Shown: one piece after another, positions 23,045 to 35,601 of the stretch
Layout of the letters: each line of letters begins with the position of its first letter
How positions within the stretch are numbered: position 1 is the first letter of the stretch
Assembly (NCBI GenBank): GCA_018524725.1
Contig: JAEUWP010000130.1
Coordinates: 62,001-126,000 of the forward strand
DNA: 64,000 nucleotides
Source of the DNA: Podaxis mareebaensis
Lineage: Eukaryota; Basidiomycota; Agaricomycetes; Agaricales; Agaricaceae
Direction: 5' to 3'
Program-made: the position numbers and the translations under genes
The notes under the pieces: generated by a model
Told to the model about the DNA's origin: nothing
The model's database searches: none
The model's input: the letters and a program-made list of their open reading frames with translations, nothing else

Positions 23045-25331
23045 CTATCTTCTCCAGTCTTTGAGCCACTCTCTAACGAAATGAATGATCTCCTCGTGGA
23101 TCCGGCGGATCTCGGGCGGCTCGTCCGTGATATTCGGCAATCCAGGCATATCCCACAAGTGAACTGCACCTATGCCGACCTTCAGCTCGTCCTGCTCACT
23201 CGTCTAAAACGCGGGCTTACCAGGGATGATCTTAAAGGGACGCAGAATTGTATCAGACCGCGGCTTCGCGTTATCACTGTGCGGAGTCAAAGGCCTCCAG
23301 GGATCAACTACCGGAATTCACTGAACCATGGCTCCTTGCGTGAAGAACGAGATCCGACTCACATTCACCGTCAATGAATGCCAAGCGGTCAGCAGCAACA
23401 TCATATCCCCCCAAGGCGTTGACGTTCGTGATGTTTGGTATGAGGGGTATCCGGTAACGTTCTCCAGGTAAAAATGACTGTTGGCAAATTTTCATCTTGT
23501 ACTCAAGGTTGATCAAGCGTGAAATGATTCTCGGCTTGTCAAAGTCTGGAGGGGCTATCTATGTAGTATGAGTGAGTCTTGAACCTATTTCGCACAACAT
23601 TTACTAAACGTACGACAAAGGACCCCCACTGGGTGCACATTTGGAATCGCCATGGTCGATCAGTTTGACTGAAATCTGTATCCTGGTATTTTTCGTCATT
23701 GTACGTTGTGAAGCACTAGTGTTGGGAGAGATTCAGGTTTGATTAAGGACGGAATGCTGCGTGGACCAACTCTGTCGATATCGCCAACTTCCTCAAGACA
23801 GACTTTTAGGATCGGGTCCTAATAAAATGCCGTGATAAGTATGTGGGTAGTGGTCTTGGAGATAGATTTACGTTTCTGATGTAGTTGGCCCAGTTCACGA
23901 CGGAGAAGTCGAGAGAGAGATCACCACTAATATCAACGAGCCGTTCGGGATGACCAAATGGTAGGGCATTTACGACGTCCTTAGACATGTTTCCGTGTGG
24001 TGCAACAAACGCGGTACAAAAGCGTTCGAATCCGTTTTCTTCAACTGGACTGCCCCAGGCCTTGTCCCCCCACTGAACAAGGGGAAACTAGTTACAAATG
24101 TTAGTTAAAAACATTTAGCGAGAGTAAAAGACATACTATAATCAACGATGCAAAATCGTCGTCGTGTTTGAGGTCAGCAAGCCCAAATAGATCTTTGAAC
24201 CGACGTTTGTTATGACCAGTGTAGAGGATATCATCGATAACGTCTGTGGCTTTCTCAAGGTACTCGGCGCATCTAGAATCTGCTGCCCGCCTGATAACAT
24301 CGTTAAATTGCCAATTCTCGAGGGTCGCATGAGTGAGCGCTGGGAGGCGATATAGAAGTGTTACGGAGTGATATGTATGAGTTTCACCTACCACTCGATC
24401 CAATTGCGCCGTAAACCAGTTGAGGATGCAGAACTTTCATGTGTGCAGCGCGTGCGCCAGCGTATGAGCCCTAACTGAGTCAGATTAATCTTGTAATCCA
24501 GAGACAGAGACTTACGCCGTAGTATATCCAAGGAGTGTTCTGAGCTGTCAGGTTTTGCTCAATCCCTTCGAATATGACATTCAACATAAAATTAGCACTG
24601 TCAGCTGCAGCCTGCTCATTGGTGAGCCAGCTGTAGGTTTTTTAGAGTGGGGTGATGCCGGAGAGTGAAAAAACATACCGCAGAGAATCTGTGGTGTAGT
24701 TCTCCACCGGGACAGACGCCCCTAAGAGCGAATTTGGTACATCACTGTCCGACTCTCTTAGCGCTCAATCAATGAAATCATACCATAGTAGCGATGCTCA
24801 AGTAGCACACCGACGCCACCAGTTGCCTCCGCTAAGATATTAGCGATGCCCGCATCAAGAACGGAGAGTCTCTCCTGTGGCGTTCCATAGTATATGAACC
24901 CGAGAATAGTATATGCATTAGAGGCATGATTCTCTCACCATCGAGTCCATTTCTCCACCATCAAGAATGATTACAGGGGTTCCTTCTCTTTGCGTATAAT
25001 GCCTCAAGTTGACCCAATATCGTTGTTGGAACTTATGAGGATTGGAAGCGTCGAAATGGTCAAGAGGTTGTTCGAACCAGCCGAGCTTCAAGTCCTTCCA
25101 ACCTTCCAGCGAAACCGACAAAGCATCGAGGTCGTTACTTTGTACGACTAGGTTGGCCTCCCGGATGGCATCCCTTGCTGGAATTCGTTCTTCTGCTAGC
25201 CGTTGCAGCCGCAGGATATTCACAGCCTGAGGTCCAAGCGCATGGAGGAAGTGCGGAGTACTTGATGCAGCGTGTACAGAGGTGAGTAAAGGCGCTAGAA
25301 GAAAGAGAATCTCAACGGGTAACAGGATCAT
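23045..25331 (-). CDS. Secreted serine peptidase family S28 (prolyl carboxypeptidase-like), copy 1
   Basis: A signal peptide (MILLPVEILFLLAPLLTSVHA) precedes a pro-region and the start of the peptidase domain, WFEQPLDHFDASNPHKFQQRYWVN. Further markers are VIILDGGE, GVGVLLEHRYYG, and ENYTTDSLRWLTNEQAAAD. The nucleophile is in YYGGSYAGARAAHM, completed across an intron. VDPWRPLTPHSD carries the expected Asp region, and GAVHLWDMPGLPN the catalytic His. The end is EIIHFVREWLKDWRR. Family S28 enzymes cleave after proline, often at acidic pH, and in fungi are secreted acid prolyl peptidases. The gene has many short introns, all apparently in frame. It lies directly downstream of glyoxal oxidase 2 on the same strand, and a second S28 gene occurs at 31376-33715. 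Confidence 0.9.
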
Positions 25332-25785
25332 TTACAGTGGACTAAGCTCGCGGTCTAGGACGTTGGAGGTTGTGAAAGAGAAGAGCGGATTCATGGAGTG
25401 ATCCACAGGCAATTATAGATAATTATTGTGCACACGAGCACGGACATCCCCAAAACACGTTGTGATTGGAAACGCATGACGTTGACAAGTTGACAGGATG
25501 AATCGAATTCAGCCTTGTGTGCCTGATAGGCTTTATTTGTTGCACATCCTATCAGCAAATAAGACAAACACAAACGTAATCAGCTAAGGCGCTGAGTCCA
25601 TCGAATTAACTGGGTCTTTTCGATCTGTGATATGTGTAACTTATCTGATTTGAAAGAAGAGCTCCGAACAAGTCCCAACTCAAAAACAGAAGCCTCCCGA
25701 TGGTTTAACACAAGCACAACTATCGTTTGGGTTCAATATCTATTACTTGGCTTCATGCTATGCTACGCCTTTAACATCTGACACC
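25332..25785. other. Spacer: promoter of S28 peptidase 1
   Basis: The spacer separates two same-strand genes, glyoxal oxidase 2 and S28 peptidase 1. No gene or repeat seen. Confidence 0.4.
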
Positions 25786-27891
25786 TCAAAGTGGGACTCC
25801 CTGGTCTGGAACAGGTGGCGAAGCGCCGTTGCCCATCAAGACTCTAACTCCAGTGCTCGTGACACCATCCACCGTCAGGAAGATGTAAGCTAAAACAGCG
25901 TCAGCCCATCAACTAGTCGCTGAGTGACACATTTACATACCTGGACCGGGTGGATAAACGCGATTGTTAGGTGGGCTCGTAATTGTCAAGCTCTTTCCAT
26001 CCTTCGAAATCTGCACATCCATGAAAACGAGAAGAGAGCTCGAATGGAATGCGTGAGTAGAGAATCCGAGATCCATGAGCGCGACTATTATTGGAGACTG
26101 ATGAGCCCAAGCACTTGCAAAATAAAAGAGAGTCAGATACCTTGAATCTTTGTCAGATCAAGATTCGTAGGGACAGATATATCCGCATGGAACTTGGTGT
26201 TATAAGCAATCTTCTTGGGAACATTGAAAAGCTTGGGTCGGGACACGGTCATGTACGGAGGGTTGAGATATTCCACACGGAATTCACTGAGGTTCTTGTG
26301 AGCTGGAGAAGAGATATCACTGGAGGAAACATGCTGACCTGGTATAGGTGGAGGTGTCATTGATAATTTCAATACCAGGATTAGAACCGGCAATGAGGAT
26401 GTTGCTAAAGACGGAGCTTAGTCCTTTGGAAATATTACCGGTACGTGTAACATACCCTTTTGGTGTCAAGGTGGCAGTGGAGTGATACATACGAGCAATG
26501 TTCGTCGTTGGCAAGCCTTTGTTACTGATACGCTGACCAAGAGGTGCATCCGGAGTATAGAGTGAGGGTGTGAACCTGCGAATGAGGTTGAGCATCACTT
26601 TTTTTTTTTTTGAAAGTCAAACGGTCGCTTACGCAGGATGATCACAGTTCGACCTGCCAATAGGATCCTTCACAGACGAAAAGGCTGCATACCCAGTCTG
26701 TGCACCATTGACGATCAGGACCTGTCCATTTGGCATAAGAATCATTTCCGGCATCATCCTAGGCTCGAGCAGTCTCTCAATCTCCCAACCGCGCTCGATA
26801 CCTTCAGGAGTCAAGGTCATTCGACTGCACTGATCTGAGGCGGGATCCTGCGACGACAACTCTGCAGACGGGGTCTGATCACTCGAGTTTGTACCACCAC
26901 AAACGAGGACCTCGGGGATGTAGTGCGGTGGGTGAAGAGGAAGAAGCGCAGCTGTGCCGTCGAAAGGATTAGTGACTTTGACACCATTTGGAATATCAGG
27001 GAGCCTTGTCTCGGTGTTTGTTTCGACATCATATATGATTGTTTGGTTGCCAGCAGCTATGAAGACTTTCCCATCTGGGAGGGCGATGGTCCTAGTCGAT
27101 CAAGGTTAGGTACTTACGTAATGGAGTAGATCTAGGTGATGACAGAACATACCGAGGGAACATGTTCGCTGGACCTGACCTCGCGAGGAACTCGGATGGT
27201 CTTGGGACACCACCATCTTTTGGCGGGAAGAACTCATAACTGTTGACAGGGTCGGTATTATAGAATGGGGTTGCTCTGGACATGCCTCCAGCGACCATCT
27301 TTATACGATGGTTAGTAGACAAGGCAGGCGTCAAATAGACGAATACTTACCACCGAACCATCGAAAAGCCTAAGACTAGAGGGGTACCATCTAGTTTTGA
27401 CAAGATGGATAGTTTCAGGGTCGTCGTAAACCGTGCAGTTCGCGCCAGTGGGGTCAGTGCAGGGCTCCATAATCCTCAATCCCATACGCCCGTCTTCTGC
27501 TATAGGATTTGCAGTGTTATGTCCGCCAACGTTAACCTATTGGGGCTAAATTTATATCATGGGTGCAATGAACTGAGCGGAAACCTACCATTGTCCCATT
27601 GCTCAGGAACGAGCCCGAAGCACAGAAGCTATCTGATACGAGACGGAGCGGGGATGCGGTGTTGGTCTCCATGTTCCAGAGTGCACCCCATGCAGGATGA
27701 CCGTCGATCTGCAGCGGGTCATCGACGGCGCTGTTGAAGAAAACGGCCAGGGTGTCGGAGACGATCATGGCTTCCAGTGCAATGACACCAGACGTGCCGT
27801 TCTGTACAAAATGCCATCCCTGCCCAGCAGCTGTCGCAGAACGGGCGACCAGGAGAAACGCAAGCAACTTTGAGAATCGGCTTCCGACCAT
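25786..27891 (-). CDS. Glyoxal oxidase-like copper radical oxidase, copy 2
   Basis: Paralogue of copy 1, with signal peptide [22 protein letters not shown] and mature start [10 protein letters not shown]. Copper-site residues are present: Cys in [12 protein letters not shown], Tyr in the segment before [10 protein letters not shown], Tyr-His in [11 protein letters not shown], and the last His in [10 protein letters not shown]. The C-terminus reads [30 protein letters not shown]. Intron positions match copy 1 where checked, for example after the conserved [14 protein letters not shown] junction. One intron contains a run of 13 T (26597-26609) on the plus strand. The expected product makes extracellular H2O2 from aldehydes. 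It shares the TATA-containing upstream block with copies 3 and 4 and is followed on the same strand by S28 peptidase 1. Confidence 0.92.
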
Positions 27892-27953
27892 GGTAAGGAC
27901 TCAATGAGGTCTCAATGAGTTCTTGTTGGGGGAAGTTCGTGGATGCGCTCCCT

Positions 27954-27961
27954 TTTTATAT
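27954..27961 (-). promoter_or_regulatory. TATA box of glyoxal oxidase copy 2
   Basis: On the minus strand this reads ATATAAAA inside CAAGATTCATATAAAAAGG, about 65 bp before the ATG. The surrounding bases are conserved with copies 3 and 4. Confidence 0.75.
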
Positions 27962-28240
27962 GAATCTTGTGGGCTTGTTTGTCACTTGTTCTCGCGGCTG
28001 TCGGGCCTCCCTTGGAGTGCAAGCCATGAAAGGTCAGTTTGAAGATAACATAACATGGGCGACAGCATGTATCAGACGAGTTAGGCGAGATCTCAAAGGA
28101 CTTTATTCGGAACTTGTACCAGGCGAAGACACTTTGACGTTTTGCAATAGACTTAAAAAAGATATCCCCGGGACAGAAGGACATCAATATTCGGTCACAG
28201 GTAGTGTCAAGCGGTGAGAGACCGGCAATGAAACCAGACA
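27962..28240 (-). promoter_or_regulatory. Conserved upstream block of glyoxal oxidase copy 2
   Basis: Sequence upstream of the TATA box resembles the regions upstream of copy 3 (39833-40190) and copy 4 (45289-45530). Shared landmarks are the GAATCTTGTG-type segment next to TATA, and GTGTCAAGCGGTGAGAG near the far end, matched by GTGTCAAACAGTGAGAG in copy 4. Confidence 0.55.
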
Positions 28241-30782
28241 TCAGCGCGAGTCTAGTCTCATTTGCCACGGCTCCACATTAATAGTCGTATAGTCTGCCCC
28301 CACTCCTCACCTGTAGAGCATCTCTGTCAAGGCTGTACTACCTCTGGCCCTTGCGGAATGTCTAGTCTACCATCAGTGGTCGAAGAGAACTACAGACGGC
28401 GGCATGGCGGTGCCTGAAGGCTTCCGGAAGAAGCGAATCTCGAGGTCTGCGGAAACGGCTATTGGCGACCTGCATCAAAAGGCTTCCACTCGAGAGCGTT
28501 CTCAGGTGTGTACCTAGTTACTCGGTGTATTTTTAGTCATTTATACAGCAATCAAACTGCCATGTCTCTCAGTTTAGCCTGAGCGTCCTTTGTCCCATCT
28601 ACATGAACAACTCGGTTTGTGTGGTTAACAATTGCCTCATTCCACATTGCGTGTTTGTCAGCAGGAAGCAGTCCTACCACCCCTCCCACTTTATACCCCA
28701 AAGTCTCCTCCCGTCACGTCAGTTTCTGTAGTCCATCCATTTCGCAAAGTTTTAGGAGTCGCCAACAACCCTGAATAGGGTCATTGATAGCAATCATCCC
28801 TCCCGGTGACGTTTACTCAAACCGAAGATCCTGCATTTGCCTCTGAGCCGCCGCACCCAGAGTGTTTGGCAGCCGCTGGCAGATGTGTTCGGATGCAGGG
28901 CGGGCTCTACAAATAGCCTTGTTATTTAGCTGGTCGTTCCCGGGGCCGCGTAACACTAGAATCCACGGTCGCTGCGCAAGTTGTCCTATGTCCATGTTAG
29001 ATGTACATCTGACTGGACAGACGCCGCTTACGTAGCATGAATGAGTTTGGAGCTCGGGAGCGACGGAAACGGTCAGTGAAACCAGAAAGTATACTACGTA
29101 TTCAAAAGATTGACCTGTCGGACATGTTGTTTCGACTGCTCAGCCGATGCCACATGATAGAATGCTGGGAGTCTCGGTTAACGGCTGGTTACGAAACCAA
29201 AAGTGCCCTGTGTTGTCATTTCCATTCTTACAGCATCAAGCCACTTCGCACGAGACTTGTATTTTGTAGATATATCACTATAGGGCTGCTGAACATTCCT
29301 AGTGTTGTGAGAGCATGATGTTAATTGGGAAATTACCACTTAAACAGCTGTACGCAGGACCCAGGTCTGGTGCAACAAACGACGTGATCTTCTCTCAACA
29401 GCTATTCCTGTGTCTTTGCACCACCTCGCTCCTCGAAGACTTCTGGATCATAAGCACCCCGTAGCACAAACCTCAGGAAGGGCATGAAACATTGACGAAA
29501 CAAACATCTAGCCTCCACAGAATCTGATACCTGATACTTGTCATTTGACTTGACATGGGAATGAAGGATTTGAAACTAAGGAACTTCATGGGACTCAGGG
29601 GATCCGAGGTGCTGTTGTGCTGACAAGGCTCCGAGTTTGCGGGTGACTTCGTGCGTGCATGTGGTGTCTCCCTCCAGGGAAGAAGGTCGGTAGCCAGCGG
29701 ACAGATTTCAATCAGGCCGAGCCCCTAGTAATGTTGAGAAGGTATATCCACAGCTTGCTGTTGGCTCATGTGCGAAAAATACGGAAAGGATAAAAGGGAT
29801 CTCGTCGACACTGCCGATGACAGTGACCAAGGACAACAGATTCCGAATTCTATAGCGGAATAACTTAAGCAGAGTCATCCATGGAGAGCATGTGTAGCTA
29901 AGGTCTAGCCCCAGCGGCCACTATTGACCCAAAGGAATGCCAGACTAGTCATGTTGCTCTCTTCTGGGTCGCCATGGAGGCAATGCGCTTCTTTGAAATG
30001 CAGAATTTTTTGTCCGAGCCTCGACAACAGAGGACCGGAGTTGAGCGTTGATGGGGGGATGTCATTGAATTTTGATTGGGATTGTACAAGGCCTAAGTAT
30101 TATTTTTGACACAGAACGGAGATCTCGCTAAACGCCTTGGTATGTCTGAAGGAAACCTTGAGGAAGTTACCTATTGAAGGAAATATATTTCTTTGAGAGC
30201 AGGACGATCTCCTCGATGTTCATGGTAGGCCTATGGTTCTTGTTCGTTGAGTATATTGTCTCTATGACTGACAATTCCACCAACCGCGCGTCTCGTCTCT
30301 AGTTCTGCCGGAGTGGCTTCTAGCAGCAGTGACAGGAATCTTTGAAATCATTCCAAATGAGGGTGGTGATAGAGATCATCCATCATTCTGGTAGTGGGCT
30401 TACCACATTGAGGGTCAGTAAACTGTGGGCATGGGAGCCTTGAAGAACGGGGCTTGCATATATTCATCGCTTACTACCCTAATACCGTTTGTGGTCTCCA
30501 ACACCGAACAGTCAGTGAGTCGTCATGTTACAAACAAATGCGCAATTAAACCATTCATAAATCAAACATTACCTAGAAAATGCCATATCAGTAATCGCAA
30601 CCGCGCTGCACGGGGTAGAGTCTTTAAATAGGATGCCAAAGCTATGTACCCTTCTCGTTAAATAGGTGCAAGAGCTGATCCGAGGTTAGACGAACATGCG
30701 CAACGAATAGCCAGAATCCGAAATTAAGCGGATCAAGAGCTGGAATGAGGTCGGAGATACCAGTGAGACTTACCAGCCAGCG
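28241..30782. other. Long spacer without recognisable genes
   Basis: About 2.5 kb with only short conflicting frames. I found no protein motif, RNA gene, LTR end or TIR. It is the longest gene-free stretch in the window and may contain an old unrecognised insertion. Confidence 0.4.
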
Positions 30783-30870
30783 TATTCTAGCTTTTCACTA
30801 ACCATTCAGCTCTTTAAGTAGATAATTATTCTAGCTTTTCGCTAACCATTCAGCTCTTTAAGTAGATAAT
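30783..30870. repeat. 44-bp direct tandem duplication (two copies)
   Basis: Two adjacent copies of a 44-bp unit starting TATTCTAGCTTTTC occupy 30783-30826 and 30827-30870. They differ at a single base (CACTAACC versus CGCTAACC), so the duplication is recent. It lies in the spacer downstream of S28 peptidase 2. Confidence 0.95.
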
Positions 30871-31375
30871 TATTGTGATACACCGCCTTTGCATACAAAG
30901 GGCCCAACTCCAGAGTCACGAAGTCTCTTCAGCATCTCGACTGGTCTGTTCACAGACTCCATGATGGACTCTCTGACCTTCTCCAGCGAACCTGAGCAGG
31001 AGCTAAGTGCTGTTATCGTCAGGCGTACCGGAGAGAGGCGCGGGGAGGGCAATGACGGTCCATCAGGCCATCGAAGCCGCGTCTTGCGCTCAATTGCCTC
31101 GGTTTGTTCTTGTTGCCCATCATAGGGTCCCTGGACTCCGTATTTGCTTGCTTCGGCAAGATCGCGAACAGGCGGGCGGGGTGTATGCATATTGTGCTTT
31201 TTTATGCTGCATGGTATCAACATTAACCTGTCTCGAAGCAATAATATCGCATTCTTCTCGCAGGTATACATGCAAAACGTTATATAGGTCCATATAAATA
31301 CAGATTCGCAGCGTCCTTCGGCTGGATCCAGTCCCAAAATCACACTCACCATCGGCCCCCTATTCTCTCAATAAT
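30871..31375. other. Spacer downstream of S28 peptidase 2
   Basis: A 160-codon open frame on the minus strand (30870-31352) fills this region but has no domain, and starts inside the probable 3' untranslated region of the peptidase gene. I do not call it a gene. Confidence 0.35.
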
Positions 31376-33715
31376 TCAACTCTTAGTCGGGGGCTTCCAT
31401 TCCTCCAACCACTCCTCCACAAACTCAACCTCAGCTGCATGAATGTTCCTAATCTCCTCTGGCTCACTCATGAAATCGGGTATTCCATTCTCGTCCCAAT
31501 GGTGTACAGCACCTAGCCGCCACGGTAAGTACCAAGGAAGTCAAGAACAATCGAAGTGATTAGCCAGACTTACCGGGAATTAACTTGAACGGGCGCAACA
31601 TTGTATCTGGCCTCGGTCTTGCATCATCACTATGCGGGGTATCTGGCCTCCACGGGTCCACTACATCGTCACCATAAAAAAGTCCAACAAATCAGAGTCA
31701 GAACCTTTAATTCCTAAAAATAACAGGGGTGATTAGGCGCACCTTCACCATCGATAATAGCCAACCTATCGGCGGCAATGTCGAAATCTCCCAGCGCGTT
31801 CACGGCGGTGATATTTGGTAATGGGGGAACTTGGAAGAACTTGCCAGGGAGGTACGCTTGTTTACAGATCTTCGATTCATATGGGAGGGTGATCAGACGC
31901 GAGAGGATGCGAGGTTGCTTTGGGTCAGGTGGAGTAGTCTATCGATTGTTGTGTTAGGATTGCTCTGGAGACGAATGTGAAAGGAGACGTACGGTGAAGT
32001 ATCCCCATTGAGTGCAGACTTGGAACATCCATAACCTCCAAGTTTGTTCCAACCCTGTCTCTTGGTACTGGGTGGCATTGTATGTTCCAAAGCACTATTA
32101 TTGGAGCATAACGAAGCCAATGAGCAACTATTCTCGCCTTCAAACTAAACAATACTCGCGTCCTCGACATTGGTTCGACACCTTGAAACTGTGTTATTCT
32201 TGATATAACTCGCGTAATTGAGAATCGAGAAGTCCAGCTTGAAACCTTCCTCGACTTCGACCATGCGGTTAGGGTGACCAAACGGTAATTCGGCGGCCTG
32301 CGCCGTGATATTATCCAATGGCGCGCTGAGTGCTGCGCAGAATTGATCGAACCGCGTGCTGCCAACTTTCGGGTCCCAGTTCTTGGATTGCCAAGAGCCG
32401 AGAGGTCCCTGTAAATACAATCAAAAAGCAGCAAATAAATCAGAAAAAAAGGGGCGCATATTGGTGATGAAGGGTACGGATGGGTGGACTTGCCGAAATT
32501 GTGGAAGCGAAATCATCGTCATGCTCCAAACCCGCCAAGCCGAACAAGCCTTTCAGCTGCTTTTTAAATATACCGCTGATGAGGATGGCGTCAATAATCT
32601 TGATAGAATTGACGAGGTGAGAAGAGCATTTCGGGTCTGTAGCGTTGCGAATGATCTCCATGTATTGCCAGTTCTCAATTGCGGCATGGGTTACACCTGT
32701 GCATGTTTGGTGGGCTAGGTATATGTGCATTTTGAGAAGATGGACGAACCGCTCGATGCAATGGCGCCCCAGACGAGGTCGGGGTAGAGGATTTTCATGT
32801 GGGCTGCACGTGCGCCTGCATAGGACCCCTGTGAGGGCGAGGAGAAAATTAGCACGGGACAAAACGGGGACATGTTACGTACACCATAGTAGATCCAGGG
32901 CGTGCCAGGAGCGGTCAGGTCCTCGTCGATACCGTCAAACTTTACATTAGCCATAAAGTTAGCGCTGTCTGCAGCAGCCTGTTCGTTGTTAAGCCAGCTG
33001 CATTACTCCACCTATCAGAGTTGTCGAACGAAGGAACTAGGGTAGAATAGGCATACCGGAGAGAGTCGGTTGTCAAGTTCTGAACAGCGATAGATTCACC
33101 TAGATGTTGAGGTAAATGGGCGTTCATCTATCAACGCTAGAGAAAGAGTACCGTAGTAACGGTGTTCCAAAACTACTCCGATACCGTTTGTCGCGGTTGC
33201 GAGTATGTCAGCGATACCTGTGTCAAGGAAAGGCAGCCGGTCCTAGAATCTCCATCAGCATACCGCTATTCAACCATGAAATTAATGCATACTTCTCCGC
33301 TGGTTTCACCACCATCAATGACAATAACGGGTGCGCCAACCCTGGCCTTGTAGTGCCTCTTATTGACCCAGTAACGTTGCTTAAATGTATGCGTATTGGT
33401 CTTGTCAAAGTGATCCAAAGGCTGTTCGAACCACTGGGGTTCAAATTCCTTCACCGACGTGTCTTGGGCGTCTTGGAATTCGAGAAAATCCTCATCAGTG
33501 GGTTTCCAACCATCTTGGACAGTGAGGCCCTTGCGGAGCGGGAGATCGCGGCGTGAAGCAACGTGTTCAGGAGCTTCCTGTTGATCAAGGCGCCAGAGGT
33601 TGATAGCTTGAGGACCGAGGACTTGAAGGAGGTGCGGGGAGGCTGGAGGGAGTTTGCTGCTTGTGAAGCATGTTAGGCTCAGAACGAGCAGGGGAACGAG
33701 CAGTGAGCGAGCCAT
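31376..33715 (-). CDS. Secreted serine peptidase family S28 (prolyl carboxypeptidase-like), copy 2
   Basis: Paralogue of the S28 gene at 23045-25331. It starts with a signal peptide (MARSLLVPLLVLSLTCFTS) and a longer charged pro-region. The domain opens WFEQPLDHFDKTNTHTFKQRYWVN, followed by VIVIDGGETSGE and GIGVVLEHRYYG. The nucleophile lies in YYGGSYAGARAAHMKILYPD. VDPWRPDTPHSDD and GAVHHWDENGIPD carry the Asp region and the catalytic His. The end is EWLEEWKPPTKS. All marker motifs of family S28 are present and I saw no stop or frameshift, so it should be active. Expected role is extracellular cleavage after proline. The leader upstream of the ATG contains a short tandem repeat. It lies between glyoxal oxidase copies 2 and 3. 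Confidence 0.9.
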
Positions 33716-33719
33716 GGAT

Positions 33720-33761
33720 GCTCGAAGGTGGCTCGAAGGTGGCTCGAAGGTGCTCGAAGCT
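33720..33761. repeat. Short tandem repeat, unit GCTCGAAGGTG(G), about 4 copies
   Basis: Repeats of an 11-12 bp unit lie immediately upstream of the S28 peptidase 2 start codon, in its leader or core promoter. Confidence 0.85.
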
Positions 33762-34442
33762 AGGGTTGAACGACTTTATAAGTCGTCCGAAACCGCGTGT
33801 GCACAAGGCGCTTGGCACGTGTGATCGTGGCTATTTTCGGCGCTTCTCATTTGCATGTGGTTTGTGGGTTAAACATACCACATTTTCTCTTCTACGTGCC
33901 GCATGCTGATGCTACATACGCTTTATCAGTATCGACACCCATTAATGGTCGTGCGAGGTCTGCGACGTAAATAAACTGCCGGTCTTGTAGGGTTTGTCAA
34001 TAATGACTACGAATGAGCACCGCCGCACGCCTCCTGTTTGCCTCCATGCGCCTCAGGTACACCCCTGAACCTGATTGCGTTCCTCCTGTCACCAGAAAAA
34101 ATTGGCAATCCAGACAAATTCCCTCTTAGAACACGGCACAATTTTATTACGGGCACGGCCAAAAATGCCATTACGCGGACCGCAACGTTATCAAAGCCTT
34201 TTTGGGACAAGCTTCAATTTACTGACCCTGTAAATATTCATCCACCGATCCCCAATGTTCCGAAAAACCGTGCGACTATTGCCAGCAAATGCAAACTCTA
34301 GGCCTGCCACAGAGGTATTTAAACCCGGGGGACTGTTAGTTAACTTTTCAACCCACTTTGCTTCGGCCTTGGGATTGACGATTTCGCGTTTGTGCACGCT
34401 CTCTTTGCCTCATTCCTCTACTCAACTCTCCTTGCGTCCGAA
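33762..34442. other. Divergent promoter spacer
   Basis: The spacer separates the start codons of S28 peptidase 2 (minus) and the duplicated-domain gene (plus). TATTTAAA near 34315 may be the TATA box of the plus-strand gene, and CT-rich sequence before 34443 is typical of a fungal leader. Confidence 0.5.
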
Positions 34443-35384
34443 ATGACTAACGGTGGTGAATTCTGGTTGGCTTACCAGTTCGCATCTCGCGGCACTGCAG
34501 CCCCGACCACCCAGCTCATTGAGCTTCAGCACCCCCATCAGAAGCTCATTGACCTCGAGGATGTGTTGGAGTATGGTATGTCGCTTTCTCCCATGTTCCC
34601 TCGTTTGGGCGACTTTATTGACTTTCAGCTGCCATGCATTGCGTCGTTGACGATGACTTGTTACGAACGGATATTCAAGTCTTCCGCCAAGGTTTCGTTG
34701 AGGCTCGTTACCGCCCCGTCTCGACTTGGGTTCGCAAGGACGGTGCTCCCGTCCGCCCTTCGGACGTCGTCGACGAGCTCTTGAAGCAAGGCGTTGGCAA
34801 GTGCGCTGAGACTGCCATCAAGCTCGTTGTTGGTATGTGCCTCCGTTACTCATTGGCGCATTCTAGCACTAATTGACTCGCAGAGGATATGCCAACCACT
34901 TTATGGTTCACTTATCACTACGTGCACAGTCCGACCGCCAAGGTCTCTACCCAGCGCGTCCGCTTGAACCAGGGCATCAAGTTTGAGCATCTTGCTCATC
35001 TTACCAACTACGTCTTTGCCCAGGGATACCTCCCTGCGCACTACAGGCCTCTCGTTCACTGGCAGACCCAGTGCGGCAAGAAGCTTACTGAGGACGTTCA
35101 TATTACTGATGTCCTGGGTAACGGCCATGGTGTCACTGAGGGCAAGGCTATTAAGCTCGTTATTGGTTAGTCTTGGTCCATTCTGGTGTTGCACTGAATT
35201 GCAACTTAGCTTTTCCCTCGCAGATGCTCACCATTTCCATCATCACCACCCGCACAGTCCCTGTGACCCCCACCATCACCACCACATCCCGTCTCCCTGC
35301 ACTCCAATTCACCCCCTCCCTCCCACTTGTGGACTCCCCCTCCCCTCCCCTCACCCCCACCACCCGTATACCCACCCCTTCTGA
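34443..35384 (+). CDS. Unknown protein with duplicated domain and His-rich C-terminal tail
   Basis: Four exons (34443-34575, 34629-34832, 34884-35165, 35224-35384) give 259 codons in perfect frame. I do not recognise the family. Residues about 6-112 and 114-206 are two copies of one domain. Each opens with an aromatic strand (FWLAYQF, LWFTYHY), passes FRQGFVEARYRP or FAQGYLPAHYRP, and closes with IKLVV or IKLVI just before a phase-1 intron. The last exon encodes a tail of about 50 residues dominated by His and Pro (HHFHHHHPHSP, DPHHHHHIPSP), with three Cys, which suggests metal binding. There is no signal peptide or membrane segment. Domain and exon boundaries coincide, so the two halves probably arose by exon duplication. 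Third positions are strongly C-rich, hinting at good expression. Confidence 0.8.
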
Positions 35385-35601
35385 GTACTTAGAAGCCCGT
35401 ATTAGTGTCCGTAGCCTAGTGATCGTGCTTGCAATCATTCTATTTTTCAACCGTGATTCAGGGCTGGCTAAATCGCGTCATGGGTCCGGTGAATAAACTG
35501 TTTGCCTGCTATCACCTAATTCTGTCTATGCATTACCGGAATCTGCTAGCATCACCTTTACACAAAACCACCACCATCACCTCCACACCCCACAGACAAT
35601 C

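Noticed and set aside
27912..28268. 118-codon minus-strand frame upstream of glyoxal oxidase 2
   Set aside because: Lies in the block shared by the oxidase promoters, and the frame is not kept in the other copies.
28241..30782. Possible old transposon in the longest gene-free stretch
   Set aside because: No LTR, TIR or transposase or reverse-transcriptase motif could be seen.
30870..31352. 160-codon open frame on the minus strand downstream of S28 peptidase 2
   Set aside because: No domain, overlaps the likely 3' untranslated region and the tandem duplication edge, unusual composition.
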